Source: an uncultured Collinsella sp. (GTDB lineage: Bacteria > Actinomycetota > Coriobacteriia > Coriobacteriales > Coriobacteriaceae). Taken from it: a stretch of 64,000 nucleotides of DNA. Each line of letters opens with the position of its first letter. Position 1 is the first letter of the stretch. The notes under the pieces were generated by a model. The model saw only the letters and a program-made list of their open reading frames with translations, was not told where the DNA came from and did no database searches. Made by a program: the position numbers and the translations under genes. The DNA lies in contig UQWS01000003.1 of assembly GCA_900544875.1 (NCBI GenBank), forward strand, positions 62,001 through 126,000. Reading direction: 5' to 3'. This document shows positions 34,898 to 43,094 of this stretch, in pieces.

Positions 34898-35020
34898 GAG
34901 CGTGGATAATTTCCCAACGAGATAATGAGCGTGGATTTTCTCTCGTTTGGGGCGCCCTTGAACGCTCAAAGTGGGAGATTTTCCACGCTCATTTCTTCAT
35001 GTAGGAGATTATCCACGCTC
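34898..35020. repeat. Iterated GAGCGTGGA inverted-repeat block
   Basis: GAGCGTGGA occurs at 34898 and 34927 (29 bp apart) and as TCCACGCTC at 34982 and 35012 (30 bp apart), so the whole block is an imperfect inverted repeat. It fills the gap between the convergent TIGR04076 and phosphatase genes. It may be a bidirectional terminator or a small repeat element. Confidence 0.7.
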
Positions 35021-35057
35021 GTTTCGCGCCGAAGGCGTGGCCCGCGAGCTCGCTTGC

Positions 35058-35522
35058 CTACAGCTGCTCGAGCATAGCGGTGCAACCGGCGAGCACATCG
35101 CGGTAGGTGGCATCGAAGTTGCCGGTGTACCAGGGATCGGCCACGTCGCCGGGGCGCTCGGTCCAATCGAGCAAGCGCGTAATCTTGCCGTCGGGGTCGT
35201 CGCCAAAGATGCGACGCAGGCCACGCGCGTTTTCAGCATCCATATAGACAATGTGATTCCAGTCGCCATACTCCGCGCGACGCACCTGACGTGCGCGATG
35301 CGCGACGACGGGAATCGCGACTTCGCGCAGCTTGGCAACGGTGCCGTGGTGTGGCGGGTTGCCGATCTCCTCGGTCGAAGTCGCGGCGGAATCGATGACA
35401 AACTCGCCCGCGCGCCCAGCGCGGTGCACCAGCTCGGTAAACACCGACTCGGCCATCGTCGAGCGGCAGATGTTGCCGTGGCAGACAAAGAGAACGCGAT
35501 GGACGGGCTTTGGGCTATTCAT
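35058..35522 (-). CDS. Low-molecular-weight protein tyrosine phosphatase
   Basis: 154 residues. The P-loop is VCHGNICRSTMAE (CX5R), and the general acid lies in DPWYTGNFD. Family members dephosphorylate phosphotyrosine or arginine-phosphate, often regulating capsule or stress kinases. No tyrosine kinase or capsule locus is adjacent; an acyltransferase gene lies upstream on the same strand, separated by about 50 bp. Confidence 0.92.
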   Translation of the reverse strand: MNSPKPVHRVLFVCHGNICRSTMAESVFTELVHRAGRAGEFVIDSAATSTEEIGNPPHHGTVAKLREVAIPVVAHRARQVRRAEYGDWNHIVYMDAENARGLRRIFGDDPDGKITRLLDWTERPGDVADPWYTGNFDATYRDVLAGCTAMLEQL

Positions 35523-35558
35523 GACCAGCTCTCTCCAAACGAAGCCAAGTACGACGCA

Positions 35559-36665
35559 TTATCGAACGGCGTCCCTAGGCTCTGACGATGCCAGCGAGCG
35601 CGACAGGTTCATGCTGGGAACTTCGATTATGCGCCAGAACACAACGGAGACGAGCATGCTTGCGGGCAGCGAGACCGCGGCAATCGCGAGCGGGTCGACA
35701 ATCCCGAGCCTGGGCAGCAGGGCAACGAGCGCACCGATGACCATGGCGTGGGTAAGGTAGAGGCTGTACGACACCTTTCCCAAAAAGACCATGGGGGCCG
35801 CAGAGAGCGCACGGCGCGTGAACCCGTCGGCGATCGCGACGACAACCACCACCAGGCAGGCCGCGTTCATGGCGGTGGACTTCAACGCCTCGAGGACCCC
35901 ACCGGGATGCCACGCGAGCGAGAGCTCGATAACACCAACGGAGGCCACAAGCAGCGCCAGCTCGGCCAGCATTGAAAGCTTGACGGCCTTGATTTTGTCG
36001 AATCGCCGGGCCACCATGACGCCAAGCCAGAACATCAGGCAAAAGCGCAGCGGAAAGTAGCCCGTCCAGTGCGAGACAAGCACCGCAATAAAGGTCGCAA
36101 CAACCGCCAGACCCGTCCGGCGAATCCTTGATATGCACCAGATGGCCAGCGGAAGCGTCAGGCTAAACCAGAGCTCCCAGCTCATGGACCAGACGGGAGA
36201 GTCAACGCGGACAAGCTGCGCGCCAAAGAGGTTGTTGGCGCCATCGGACACGTTGAACAGCACGTCGAACTGCATGAGGATGTCATGAACCGCAGTGGGA
36301 AGGCCCGCGTCGTAGGCGACGGCAAGCGCGGAGCGCGACGCGGACCCCAGGCGCCAGGCCACGTAGCCCATAGGAAGGGCCAGCGCAATCGCCGCAAACA
36401 GCGGCACGCAGAGGCGGACGACCCTCCTTGGGTAGTAGCCAAGCCAGTCGTACCCGCCGCTCCCCATGCGCTTAAAGGGAACAAGAGACAGCACTATGCC
36501 GGACAGGATAAAGAACACCATAACCGACGCGGTGCCAGGGAAGAGGCTCGGACCCCCCGCGCCAAACGGCTTGACCATGATGTCGACGTGATACAGGAAC
36601 ACCATCAGCGCCCCGAGCCCTCGCAGGCCGTCAAGCGACAAGATGCGCTTCTCGCGACCAGGCAT
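35559..36665 (-). CDS. Acyltransferase-3 family membrane protein
   Basis: The ATG at 36665 has AAGGAG upstream. 368 residues. It begins RILSLDGLRGLGALMVFLYH, the acyltransferase-3 signature with the conserved histidine. About ten hydrophobic helices follow, with SVMVFFILSGIVL and ending FLGKVSYSLYLTHAMVI. Such enzymes O-acetylate peptidoglycan, polysaccharides or lipids using acetyl-CoA across the membrane. There is no SGNH hydrolase domain, so it is the short form. The acceptor is unknown. Confidence 0.88.
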   Translation of the reverse strand: MPGREKRILSLDGLRGLGALMVFLYHVDIMVKPFGAGGPSLFPGTASVMVFFILSGIVLSLVPFKRMGSGGYDWLGYYPRRVVRLCVPLFAAIALALPMGYVAWRLGSASRSALAVAYDAGLPTAVHDILMQFDVLFNVSDGANNLFGAQLVRVDSPVWSMSWELWFSLTLPLAIWCISRIRRTGLAVVATFIAVLVSHWTGYFPLRFCLMFWLGVMVARRFDKIKAVKLSMLAELALLVASVGVIELSLAWHPGGVLEALKSTAMNAACLVVVVVAIADGFTRRALSAAPMVFLGKVSYSLYLTHAMVIGALVALLPRLGIVDPLAIAAVSLPASMLVSVVFWRIIEVPSMNLSRSLASSEPRDAVR

Positions 36666-36833
36666 CACCACTCCTTCCTTCGTGCATTCGAGCAGAGCGT
36701 CCCATTTTATACCCTCATGGATTTAGCGTACCGAGAAAGACCCCCCAAATCGGGCGGATTCGTGGGTCTGGCTCATCTTTATGTACGCTGTCCGGAGCCG
36801 CGACCGCCGGCAGCAAGGGCGCCGGCACCCGCC

Positions 36834-37255
36834 CTACTCGGCCACGCGCTCCTTGCCACCGGCCTCCGAGGGGTCGTCCTTCTCGACCTCGTCCTCGCGG
36901 ATGCCCATCTCGAGACTCTTCTGGTGCATCTTCTGCACCAGCGCCGGCTCCTTGACCAGAAGGTCGTACACCACGGCAGACACCAGCACAAAGGCGGCCT
37001 GCAGCAGGAAGGGCGGCAGGTAGTCGGGGCGCTCCACGTTGGGGACCATGACCGAGATGGCAACCAGCATGACGCCCGTGTCGGCGTAGCCCACGATCTT
37101 CTGCACGGAGTCGGCCTTGGTGCGCAGCGGGTGCGGCGTGATGTCAGCCACGATGGCCACCGTCATGGTGCGGTACACGCAGATGGCAAGCAGCGTGATC
37201 AGGATGGCGCAGATAAGCAGCGGCAGGCTTCCCGCGTTGTTTGCGATTGCGATGA
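36834..37255 (-). pseudogene. Truncated SLC45-like MFS transporter fragment
   Basis: Reading on the minus strand, YRTMTVAIVADITPHPLRTK matches the loop and helix region of SLC45-type sugar MFS carriers, followed by KADSVQKIVGYADTG and LPPFLLQAAFVLVSAVVYDL, then LVKEPALVQKMHQ. This covers roughly residues 100-230 of a protein usually about 450 long. The N-terminal helices and the entire C-terminal half are missing. The open frame continues upstream through a hexanucleotide repeat (VGVGVG) that is not part of the family. I treat it as a decayed copy. Confidence 0.6.
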
Positions 37256-37342
37256 GCGGCAGATGTTGCCATGACAGATAAACAGTACGCGTTGCATATG
37301 CGGTTTCCTTTCGATCGTCATCATCGAGCTCGAGTATCGCAT

Positions 37343-37390
37343 CTACGCCTACGCCTACGCCTACGCCTACGCCTACGCTTACGTTTACGC
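37343..37390. repeat. Hexanucleotide repeat (CTACGC)6 plus two degenerate units
   Basis: Six perfect CTACGC units (37343-37378) are followed by TTACGT and TTACGC. The stop codon of the MFS gene (37385-37387, minus strand) lies inside the degenerate end. Six-base units keep frame, so copy-number change would alter spacing, not reading frame. Confidence 0.9.
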
Positions 37391-38620
37391 CCTCGCCCGC
37401 TTGCGCTCCCAACGAGCCAGCTTAATCGTCACCAGCGTAAGCACCCAGGCCACAAGCGAGAACGCGGCGCCCACTGCGCCTACATATGCAATGCCAACGC
37501 TGCTTACCACGGCGCCGCCCACTGCGGTGCCAAACGAGATGCCGACGTTAAACGCCATGGGCTCAACCGAACTTGCGAGAACCATCGACTTGGGATGGCG
37601 GCTGCGTGCTACGTCCATAAAGTGCGTGATGCACGATACCGAGAACAGGTACATGAGCAGCGCCAAGCTAAAGACAAAGACAAGTGCGAGCGGCATGGTG
37701 CCGCCCACAGCAAACAGCCCGAGTAGCGCCGCAGCCTGCAGCACAAACGTCACAAGCAGCGCCTTCATGCCAAAGCGTGCATCGATCCATCCGCCCAGGA
37801 TGTTCGAGATCAGACAGAACACGCCGTAGGCCATAAGCGTGGTGCTCGCCTGAACGGTGCCCATACCCAGCACCTGCTCAAGATAAGGCGTCACGTAGCC
37901 GTAGAAAACGTAGACCGAGCCTACGCCAAACAAAAAGATGAGCATGCCGGTGATGATGCTCGGCTCGCGCAGCAGACCCGCCTGCTCGCGAAAGGTGGCA
38001 GGCTCGTCGGTTTGCCCAGCGCGCGGCATAAACGCCACGAGCGCTCCGCAGATCAGAACGGCAAAGGTCAGCGTGCCGTACATGGCCACGTGCCAGTCGA
38101 GCGTGTCGGCCACGAACTTGCCAATCGAAGTGACAAAGACCATTGCCACGGAAAACGCACCATATACCACCGAGATGGCAAGCGAAGTTTGCTGCGGGGA
38201 CAGCAGCTCGGGGATGTACGTCACGCCCACGGCGAGCAGTGCGCCCGAGACAGAGCCCAGGACAATGCGCGAGATAAACAGTACCTGGAAGTTGGGCGCC
38301 AACGCCATGACCAGGTTGCCGAGCACAAAGACAATGCTGTAGCACACGAGCAGCTGGTAGCGGCGGAACCGCCCCGTGCTGAGCGCGAGCACCGGCGTGG
38401 CGATAGCGTAGACCAGCGCGAACACGCTGATGAGCTGACCCGCGGTGGCAAGCGATATGCCGAGTTCCGTTGCCAAGTCGCTTTCGATACCGATGACCAC
38501 GAACTCGGAGCAGCCGAGCGAGAATCCCAACAGCACGAGCAGCGCCAGGCAGAGCTTGGTGCGCGCGGGGGAGAGCGCGGCGGCGGTTGACTTACTTTTA
38601 GGCGTGGTTGCGGCGGTCAA
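37385..38620 (-). CDS. MFS efflux transporter, DHA1/AraJ-like
   Basis: The start is probably the TTG at 38620, with GGAG eight bases upstream; a GTG at 38629 is the alternative. 411 residues, twelve helices. SLGCSEFVVIGIESDLATEL is the DHA1 drug/sugar-efflux N-terminus; RIVLGSVSGALLAVGVTYIP and GWIDARFGMKALLV follow. The substrate is not predictable. It is divergent from the LpdD-Idi fusion gene, so the two share a control region, and it may export a product or inhibitor of the decarboxylation pathway. Confidence 0.85.
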   Translation of the reverse strand: MTAATTPKSKSTAAALSPARTKLCLALLVLLGFSLGCSEFVVIGIESDLATELGISLATAGQLISVFALVYAIATPVLALSTGRFRRYQLLVCYSIVFVLGNLVMALAPNFQVLFISRIVLGSVSGALLAVGVTYIPELLSPQQTSLAISVVYGAFSVAMVFVTSIGKFVADTLDWHVAMYGTLTFAVLICGALVAFMPRAGQTDEPATFREQAGLLREPSIITGMLIFLFGVGSVYVFYGYVTPYLEQVLGMGTVQASTTLMAYGVFCLISNILGGWIDARFGMKALLVTFVLQAAALLGLFAVGGTMPLALVFVFSLALLMYLFSVSCITHFMDVARSRHPKSMVLASSVEPMAFNVGISFGTAVGGAVVSSVGIAYVGAVGAAFSLVAWVLTLVTIKLARWERKRARA

Positions 38621-38700
38621 GGTTGTCACTCCAATGTCGCATGAATAAGCGGGATTCAATCCCTGCAACTCTAACAGAATGTGTCAGGTGCCTGCCCCCT

Positions 38701-38741
38701 TTGTCGCAGGCTGCGCTTGCCTGTATAGTCGCAATACAGGC
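38701..38741 (+). promoter_or_regulatory. Promoter with embedded inverted repeat for the fusion gene
   Basis: TTGTCG (-35, 38701-38706), 17-bp spacer, TATAGT (-10, 38724-38729). The inverted repeat GCCTGTAT (38719-38726) / ATACAGGC (38734-38741) overlaps the -10, as a repressor or MerR-type operator would. A degenerate GACAAAGGG-type repeat covers the -35 side. Confidence 0.55.
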
Positions 38742-38781
38742 GAAGATGGTCTCAGGTACATCGCGGGCGACAGGAGATCCC

Positions 38782-39729
38782 ATGGGTATGCACACGACAA
38801 AGGTTGCAGTGGGCGAGGGCAAGTTTGCGCTCGAGGCCCAGCTGACGGTGACGCCGCGAGGCATGGCGGTGTACGCCTGCTCGCCGGAGTTCGCGCACCT
38901 GGGCGCTACGGCGCAGGCCATTCCGCGCCCCGAGCCCGGCCGTACGGCGACGGTGAGCATCCTGGCCGTTCCGTGCCATCGAGATGAGATCCCGGCGCAC
39001 GATATCGCGGCGGCGCTGGCCACGCGCTTTGGCGCGCCGGTCGTTGCAAGCACGGGATTTCATGTGGAGCAGGCGAGCGGGGACGACCTGCAGCGCGTGC
39101 TCGACAATACCAAGGAGCTCATCGCCGCGCTCGAGGAGGCCGCCGCGCGCATCCTGCGCGCCGGCTGGGATGAGGGCGGTGCAGGCGCCGAGGTCGTGGC
39201 GGTCGATGCCGCGACCGGCGAGGCGCTTGGCCCTGTCGATCGCATCGAGGCACATGCCGGCGAGGGCATCCTGCATCAGGCATTTCTGACGCTTCTAGTT
39301 GAGGGCCGGGGCGAAGACGCACACCTGCTGCTCTGTCGTCGCAGCCCGCTCAAGCGACTGTGGGGCGGGGTGCTGGCCGATGGCTGTGCCGGCCATCCGC
39401 TCCCCGGGGAAGACGTCGCGGCCGCCACGGCACGTCGCATCAACGAAGAACTTGGCATCACGCGCGAGCCCGATCAGCTCAAGCACCTCGGACACGTGGT
39501 GTACCGCGAGGACCACGGCGACGGCCGCTGCGAGTGCGAATGGTGCGAGGTGTTCGCAGCCCATGTTGAGCCGGGCGAGCTGCATATCAACCAAGAGGAG
39601 ATCTCGGAGGTGCGTCGCGTGGCCCCGTCCGAGCTCGACGGCTACCTGCGGGGTCGCCCCGAGCAGCTGGCCCCCTGGCTCCGCGAGGCTCTGGAGGTCC
39701 CCTCCATCCGCGCAGCCCTCGCTATGTGA
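38782..39729 (+). CDS. LpdD-like domain fused to Idi-like Nudix domain (Cys to Ala)
   Basis: The ATG at 38782 follows AGGAG; the frame upstream is not used. 315 residues. Residues 8-115 (TVTPRGMAVYACSPEFAHLG ... VVASTGFHVEQASGDDLQRV) resemble the LpdD family that accompanies UbiD-type gallate decarboxylases. Residues 137-310 align without gaps at the key sites to type I isopentenyl-diphosphate isomerase. Metal ligands H158, H165, H205, E251 and E253 match E. coli H25, H32, H69, E114 and E116. WGGVLADGCAGHP replaces WPGVWTNSVCGHP, so the catalytic Cys67 is Ala203. Isomerisation is therefore unlikely; prenyl-diphosphate binding or hydrolysis is plausible. It lies upstream of the SLC13, ubiD and ubiX genes. 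Confidence 0.75.
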   Translation: MGMHTTKVAVGEGKFALEAQLTVTPRGMAVYACSPEFAHLGATAQAIPRPEPGRTATVSILAVPCHRDEIPAHDIAAALATRFGAPVVASTGFHVEQASGDDLQRVLDNTKELIAALEEAAARILRAGWDEGGAGAEVVAVDAATGEALGPVDRIEAHAGEGILHQAFLTLLVEGRGEDAHLLLCRRSPLKRLWGGVLADGCAGHPLPGEDVAAATARRINEELGITREPDQLKHLGHVVYREDHGDGRCECEWCEVFAAHVEPGELHINQEEISEVRRVAPSELDGYLRGRPEQLAPWLREALEVPSIRAALAM

Positions 39730-39760
39730 AAAAAGACAGTCCCTTTGCCACATCCAAACC

Positions 39761-39820
39761 GTCACAACATTTGATGAAAATCTCGAAAACGAGGAAAAGC
39801 GTCGAATGTTGTGACGCTTT
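39761..39820 (+). terminator. Intrinsic terminator after the fusion gene
   Basis: GTCACAACATT (39761-39771) pairs with AATGTTGTGAC (39805-39815), with CTCG/CGAG inside the loop, then GCTTTTT. A degenerate GACAAAGGG-family copy lies between it and the stop, and its ATGTGA provides the gene's last codon and stop. Confidence 0.75.
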
Positions 39821-39888
39821 TTGTCCAGGGAATCGCTCCTCATCCAAAAAAATCCGCTTGACTGTATTGCCGCAACACAGCGCAACGT

Positions 39889-39919
39889 AAGGGGTGTCCG
39901 ATAACGGGCGCCCCTTTTT
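39889..39919 (+). terminator. Leader terminator / possible attenuator before SLC13-ubiD-ubiX
   Basis: AAGGGGTGTCC (39889-39899) pairs with GGGCGCCCCTT (39906-39916) through two G-T pairs and is followed by TTTTT. It sits 54 bp ahead of the carrier gene and about 70 bp after the previous terminator, so it may belong to the operon leader. A TTGACT box at 39858 could be its -35, but no clear -10 is seen. Confidence 0.55.
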
Positions 39920-39972
39920 AAGCGGCAACGTGACCGCGAATCCGGAGCGCCCCCAACAAGAAAGGCGGGGAG

Positions 39973-41430
39973 ATGGAAGCGGAAAAGAAGGCATTTAAGA
40001 TCACCAAGCGCGAAATTGGCTTTGTGCTGGGTATCGTTGTCTTTTTGCTAGTGAAGTTTCTTCCTTTGGCGGAGCTGAGCTCGACGGTCGAGCTTACGGT
40101 CGGCGGTCAGACCTGTCTGGCACTGACGCTCGCCACGGTGGTGTTCTGGGCATGTGGCGTGGCACAGCCGGGCTTTGTGGGCCTGCTCTACTGCGCGCTG
40201 CTCGTTCTGTTTAAGGTGTGCGTGGACGACACGGGCGCCGCGAGCATCTCGGCGACGGTCGCCTCCACGTTTAGCTCGTGGACCAAAGCCACCATGTGGC
40301 TCGTCATCGGCGCCTACCTCATCGCCAGTGCAGTCAAGGAGTCGGGCCTGGGCGAGCGCATCGCCTATGCGTTCATGCTCAAGTTCGTGCGCGACGCCAA
40401 GTCGCTCATCATCTCGATCTTCGCGCTCACCTTTGTGCTGTCGCTGCTGATCCCGCATCCGTTCCCCCGCGCCTTCCTCATCCTCGCCGTCGTCTCGGTC
40501 ATCGCCGAGTCCGCCGGCTACGGTGACGACGACCGCGGCAAGCTCGGCTTCCTCGTGTTTGCCGCTGCCGCCCCGGGCTCCATGTTCTTCCTGACGGGCG
40601 ACTCCACGCTCAACCCGCTCGTTGCGCAGTACAGCGCCGAGGCCGGCGGCATGAGCCCGTCCTTCGTCGACTGGTTCCTGTGCATGAGCGTGCCCATGCT
40701 GGTCGCGCTGCTGTGCACCCTGTTCCTGGGCCTCTTCCTCTTTAAGCCCAGCAAGGAGCTCGTCTACGATCGCGAGCAGATCGTGGCCAAGCAGGCTGCG
40801 CTCGGCAAGCTCTCCGTCAAGGAGATCCGCACCATCGTGTGGCTTATCATCGCCATCGCGCTGTGGCTCACCGTCTCGGGCGATTACATCGGCTGGGTCA
40901 CCCTGGCCATCGGCGTCTGCCTCGCCATGCCCGTCATCGGCGAGGTCCTCACCCCCGCCAGCTGGAATGCTGTCGACATCAAGTCCCTCATGTTCCTGAC
41001 GGCCGCCATGGCCGTGGGCTCCGTGGGCGGTGCCACCGGTATGAACGCCTGGATCGCCGACGTCGTGCTTCCCAGCTCCGTGCCCGAGAACATCTTCCTG
41101 TTCGCCCTGCTTGTCGCTGCGCTCTCCATGATCATCCACATGTTCATGGGCTCGGTCATGGCCGTACTCGGCGTGTGCGTGCCGGCGTTCATCAGCTTCG
41201 CGGCCGGCTCCAGCGTGAGCCCGCTCGCCGTGGCGCTCATCGTCTTCACGTCCATCAACATCCACTACATCCTGCCGTTCCATAACCTGCCGATCCTTAT
41301 CGGCGAGGGCAAGGACGCCGGCGGCTACACCTCCAAAGAGGCCATGCGCATGGGCATTCCCCTCACCGCGGTCGTCTTTATCGTCGTGCTGGTCGAGGCC
41401 GCCTGGTTCCATCTCTTTGGCCTGATGTAA
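39973..41430 (+). CDS. SLC13/DASS-type anion carrier
   Basis: 485 residues, about twelve helices. Features of the divalent anion/Na+ symporter superfamily: WTKATMWLVIGAYLIASAVK near helix 3-4, HPFPRAFLILAVVSVIAES, and the C-terminal repeat INIHYILPFHNLPILIGEG, which corresponds to the second substrate-binding hairpin. It is probably the uptake system for the carboxylic acid decarboxylated by the downstream UbiD protein. AAAGGCGGGGAG precedes the ATG. ubiD starts 144 bp later. Confidence 0.85.
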   Translation: MEAEKKAFKITKREIGFVLGIVVFLLVKFLPLAELSSTVELTVGGQTCLALTLATVVFWACGVAQPGFVGLLYCALLVLFKVCVDDTGAASISATVASTFSSWTKATMWLVIGAYLIASAVKESGLGERIAYAFMLKFVRDAKSLIISIFALTFVLSLLIPHPFPRAFLILAVVSVIAESAGYGDDDRGKLGFLVFAAAAPGSMFFLTGDSTLNPLVAQYSAEAGGMSPSFVDWFLCMSVPMLVALLCTLFLGLFLFKPSKELVYDREQIVAKQAALGKLSVKEIRTIVWLIIAIALWLTVSGDYIGWVTLAIGVCLAMPVIGEVLTPASWNAVDIKSLMFLTAAMAVGSVGGATGMNAWIADVVLPSSVPENIFLFALLVAALSMIIHMFMGSVMAVLGVCVPAFISFAAGSSVSPLAVALIVFTSINIHYILPFHNLPILIGEGKDAGGYTSKEAMRMGIPLTAVVFIVVLVEAAWFHLFGLM

Positions 41431-41573
41431 GCGGCCGAGCGCTTGGGCTGCAAACATCCGAGTGCTTGAACCGCGAGTTGCCAAGCGCTCCATCTATAAG
41501 CGCTGCGGCCCCACTACGTTACCCAGCCCGGCGGCACTCCCGTCGCCGGGCACTCTCCCGAAAGGAGCACGCT

Positions 41574-43061
41574 ATGTCCACTACCGATGCTTCCCAGATC
41601 CACGACCTGCGCTCCGCGCTCGACTTTTTGCGTGAGATGCCGGGCCAGCTGCTCGAGACCGACACCCAGGTCGACCCGGACGCCGAGGTCTCGGGCGTCT
41701 ATCGCCACGTCGGTGCCGGCGGTACCGTTATGCGTCCGACCAAAGAGGGTCCGGCGATGGTCTTCAACAACGTCAAGGGCTTTGACGATGCCAAGGTCTG
41801 CATCGGCATGCTTGCCAGCCGCAAGCGCGTTGCCGCCCTGCTCGACCTTGACGAGGAGCACCTGGGCCTCGAGATCGGCAAGCGCTTCGAGAGCTTGATT
41901 GCGCCTAAGCAGATCGCCGAGGGCGCGCACGTCGACTGCCAGGAGGTCGTGTACAAGGCGACCGACGAGGGCTTTGACCTGCGCAAGATCGTTCCCGCTC
42001 CCACCAACACACCCGTCGACGGTGGCCCCTACATCACCATGGGCCTCGCCTACGGCACGAGCCCCGACGGCTCCCAGTCCGACGTGACCATCCACCGCTT
42101 CTCCTGCGTCGACAAGGACAAGCTCGCCATGTGGATCACTCCGGGCAGCCGTCACCTTGGCGCGTTCTTTGACGAGTACTGCCAGCGCGGCGAGGACATG
42201 CCCATCTCCATCTCCATCGGCCTGGACCCCGCCGTGTACATGTGCTGTGGCTTCGAGGCGCCCACCACGCCGCTCGGCTTCAACGAGCTGCAGATCGCCG
42301 GCGCCCTGCGCGGCCACGCCGTCGAGCTTGCCGACTGCGTCACCGTTCCGCAGAAGTGCATTGCCAATGCCGAGTACGTGCTCGAGGGCTACCTCATGCA
42401 CGACGAGACCATCAACGAGGACGTCAACGGCCACGGCTACGCCATGCCCGAGTTCCCCGGCTACACCGGCGGCGCCAAGGTCTGCCCGGTGATCAAGATC
42501 ACCGCCGTCACCACGCGCGTCAATCCCATCATGGAGAGCTGCATCGGCCCTTCGCACGAGCACGTGTCCATGGCCGGTATCCCCACCGAGGCTTCCATCT
42601 ACAAGATGGTCGAGACCGCTATCCCGGGCCGCCTGCTCAACGTCCACGCTGCCCCCTGCGGCGGCGGCAAGTTCGTTGCCATCATGCAGTTTAAGAAGTC
42701 GAGCAAAAATGACGAGGGCCGTCAGCGCAACGCCGCCATGCTCGCCTTCTCGGCATTCTCCGAGCTCAAGCACGTCATCCTTGTTGACGAGGATGTCGAT
42801 ATCTTCGATATGAGCGACGTGATGTGGGCCATGACCACGCGCTTCCAGGCCGACGTGGACCTCATCACCATCCCCGGCTGCCACTGCCACGTGCTCGACC
42901 CGTCCAACGATCCCGCGTTCGACCCCACGATCCGCGAGCATGGCATCGCCTGCAAGGCCATCTTCGACTGCACGGTCCCGTTCGACCTCAAGAAGAACTT
43001 CATTCGCTCGCAGTTCATGGAGATCGACACAGACAAGTGGGCCAAGGAGATTGCTTTCTAG
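41574..43061 (+). CDS. UbiD-family prenyl-FMN-dependent decarboxylase
   Basis: The ATG at 41574 has AAAGGAG upstream; a longer frame begins in the leader. 495 residues. Characteristic UbiD segments: PTNTPVDGGPYITMGLAYGT, DVTIHRFSC with the conserved Arg, PLGFNELQIAGALRG, and NAEYVLEGYL with the catalytic Glu residues, then PIMESCIGPSHEHV. The enzyme non-oxidatively (de)carboxylates aromatic or alpha,beta-unsaturated acids using the cofactor made by UbiX, encoded 33 bp downstream. With the LpdD-like domain nearby, a gallate/hydroxybenzoate-type substrate is a reasonable guess. Confidence 0.93.
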   Translation: MSTTDASQIHDLRSALDFLREMPGQLLETDTQVDPDAEVSGVYRHVGAGGTVMRPTKEGPAMVFNNVKGFDDAKVCIGMLASRKRVAALLDLDEEHLGLEIGKRFESLIAPKQIAEGAHVDCQEVVYKATDEGFDLRKIVPAPTNTPVDGGPYITMGLAYGTSPDGSQSDVTIHRFSCVDKDKLAMWITPGSRHLGAFFDEYCQRGEDMPISISIGLDPAVYMCCGFEAPTTPLGFNELQIAGALRGHAVELADCVTVPQKCIANAEYVLEGYLMHDETINEDVNGHGYAMPEFPGYTGGAKVCPVIKITAVTTRVNPIMESCIGPSHEHVSMAGIPTEASIYKMVETAIPGRLLNVHAAPCGGGKFVAIMQFKKSSKNDEGRQRNAAMLAFSAFSELKHVILVDEDVDIFDMSDVMWAMTTRFQADVDLITIPGCHCHVLDPSNDPAFDPTIREHGIACKAIFDCTVPFDLKKNFIRSQFMEIDTDKWAKEIAF

Positions 43062-43094
43062 TAAGTAGCCCTACCAAGTAGTTAAGGAGCCGTC

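Noticed and set aside
37256..37412. Real N-terminus (VGVGVGVG) for the SLC45-like fragment
   Set aside because: The Val-Gly run is just the hexanucleotide repeat translated; it has no family similarity and overlaps the end of the other MFS gene.
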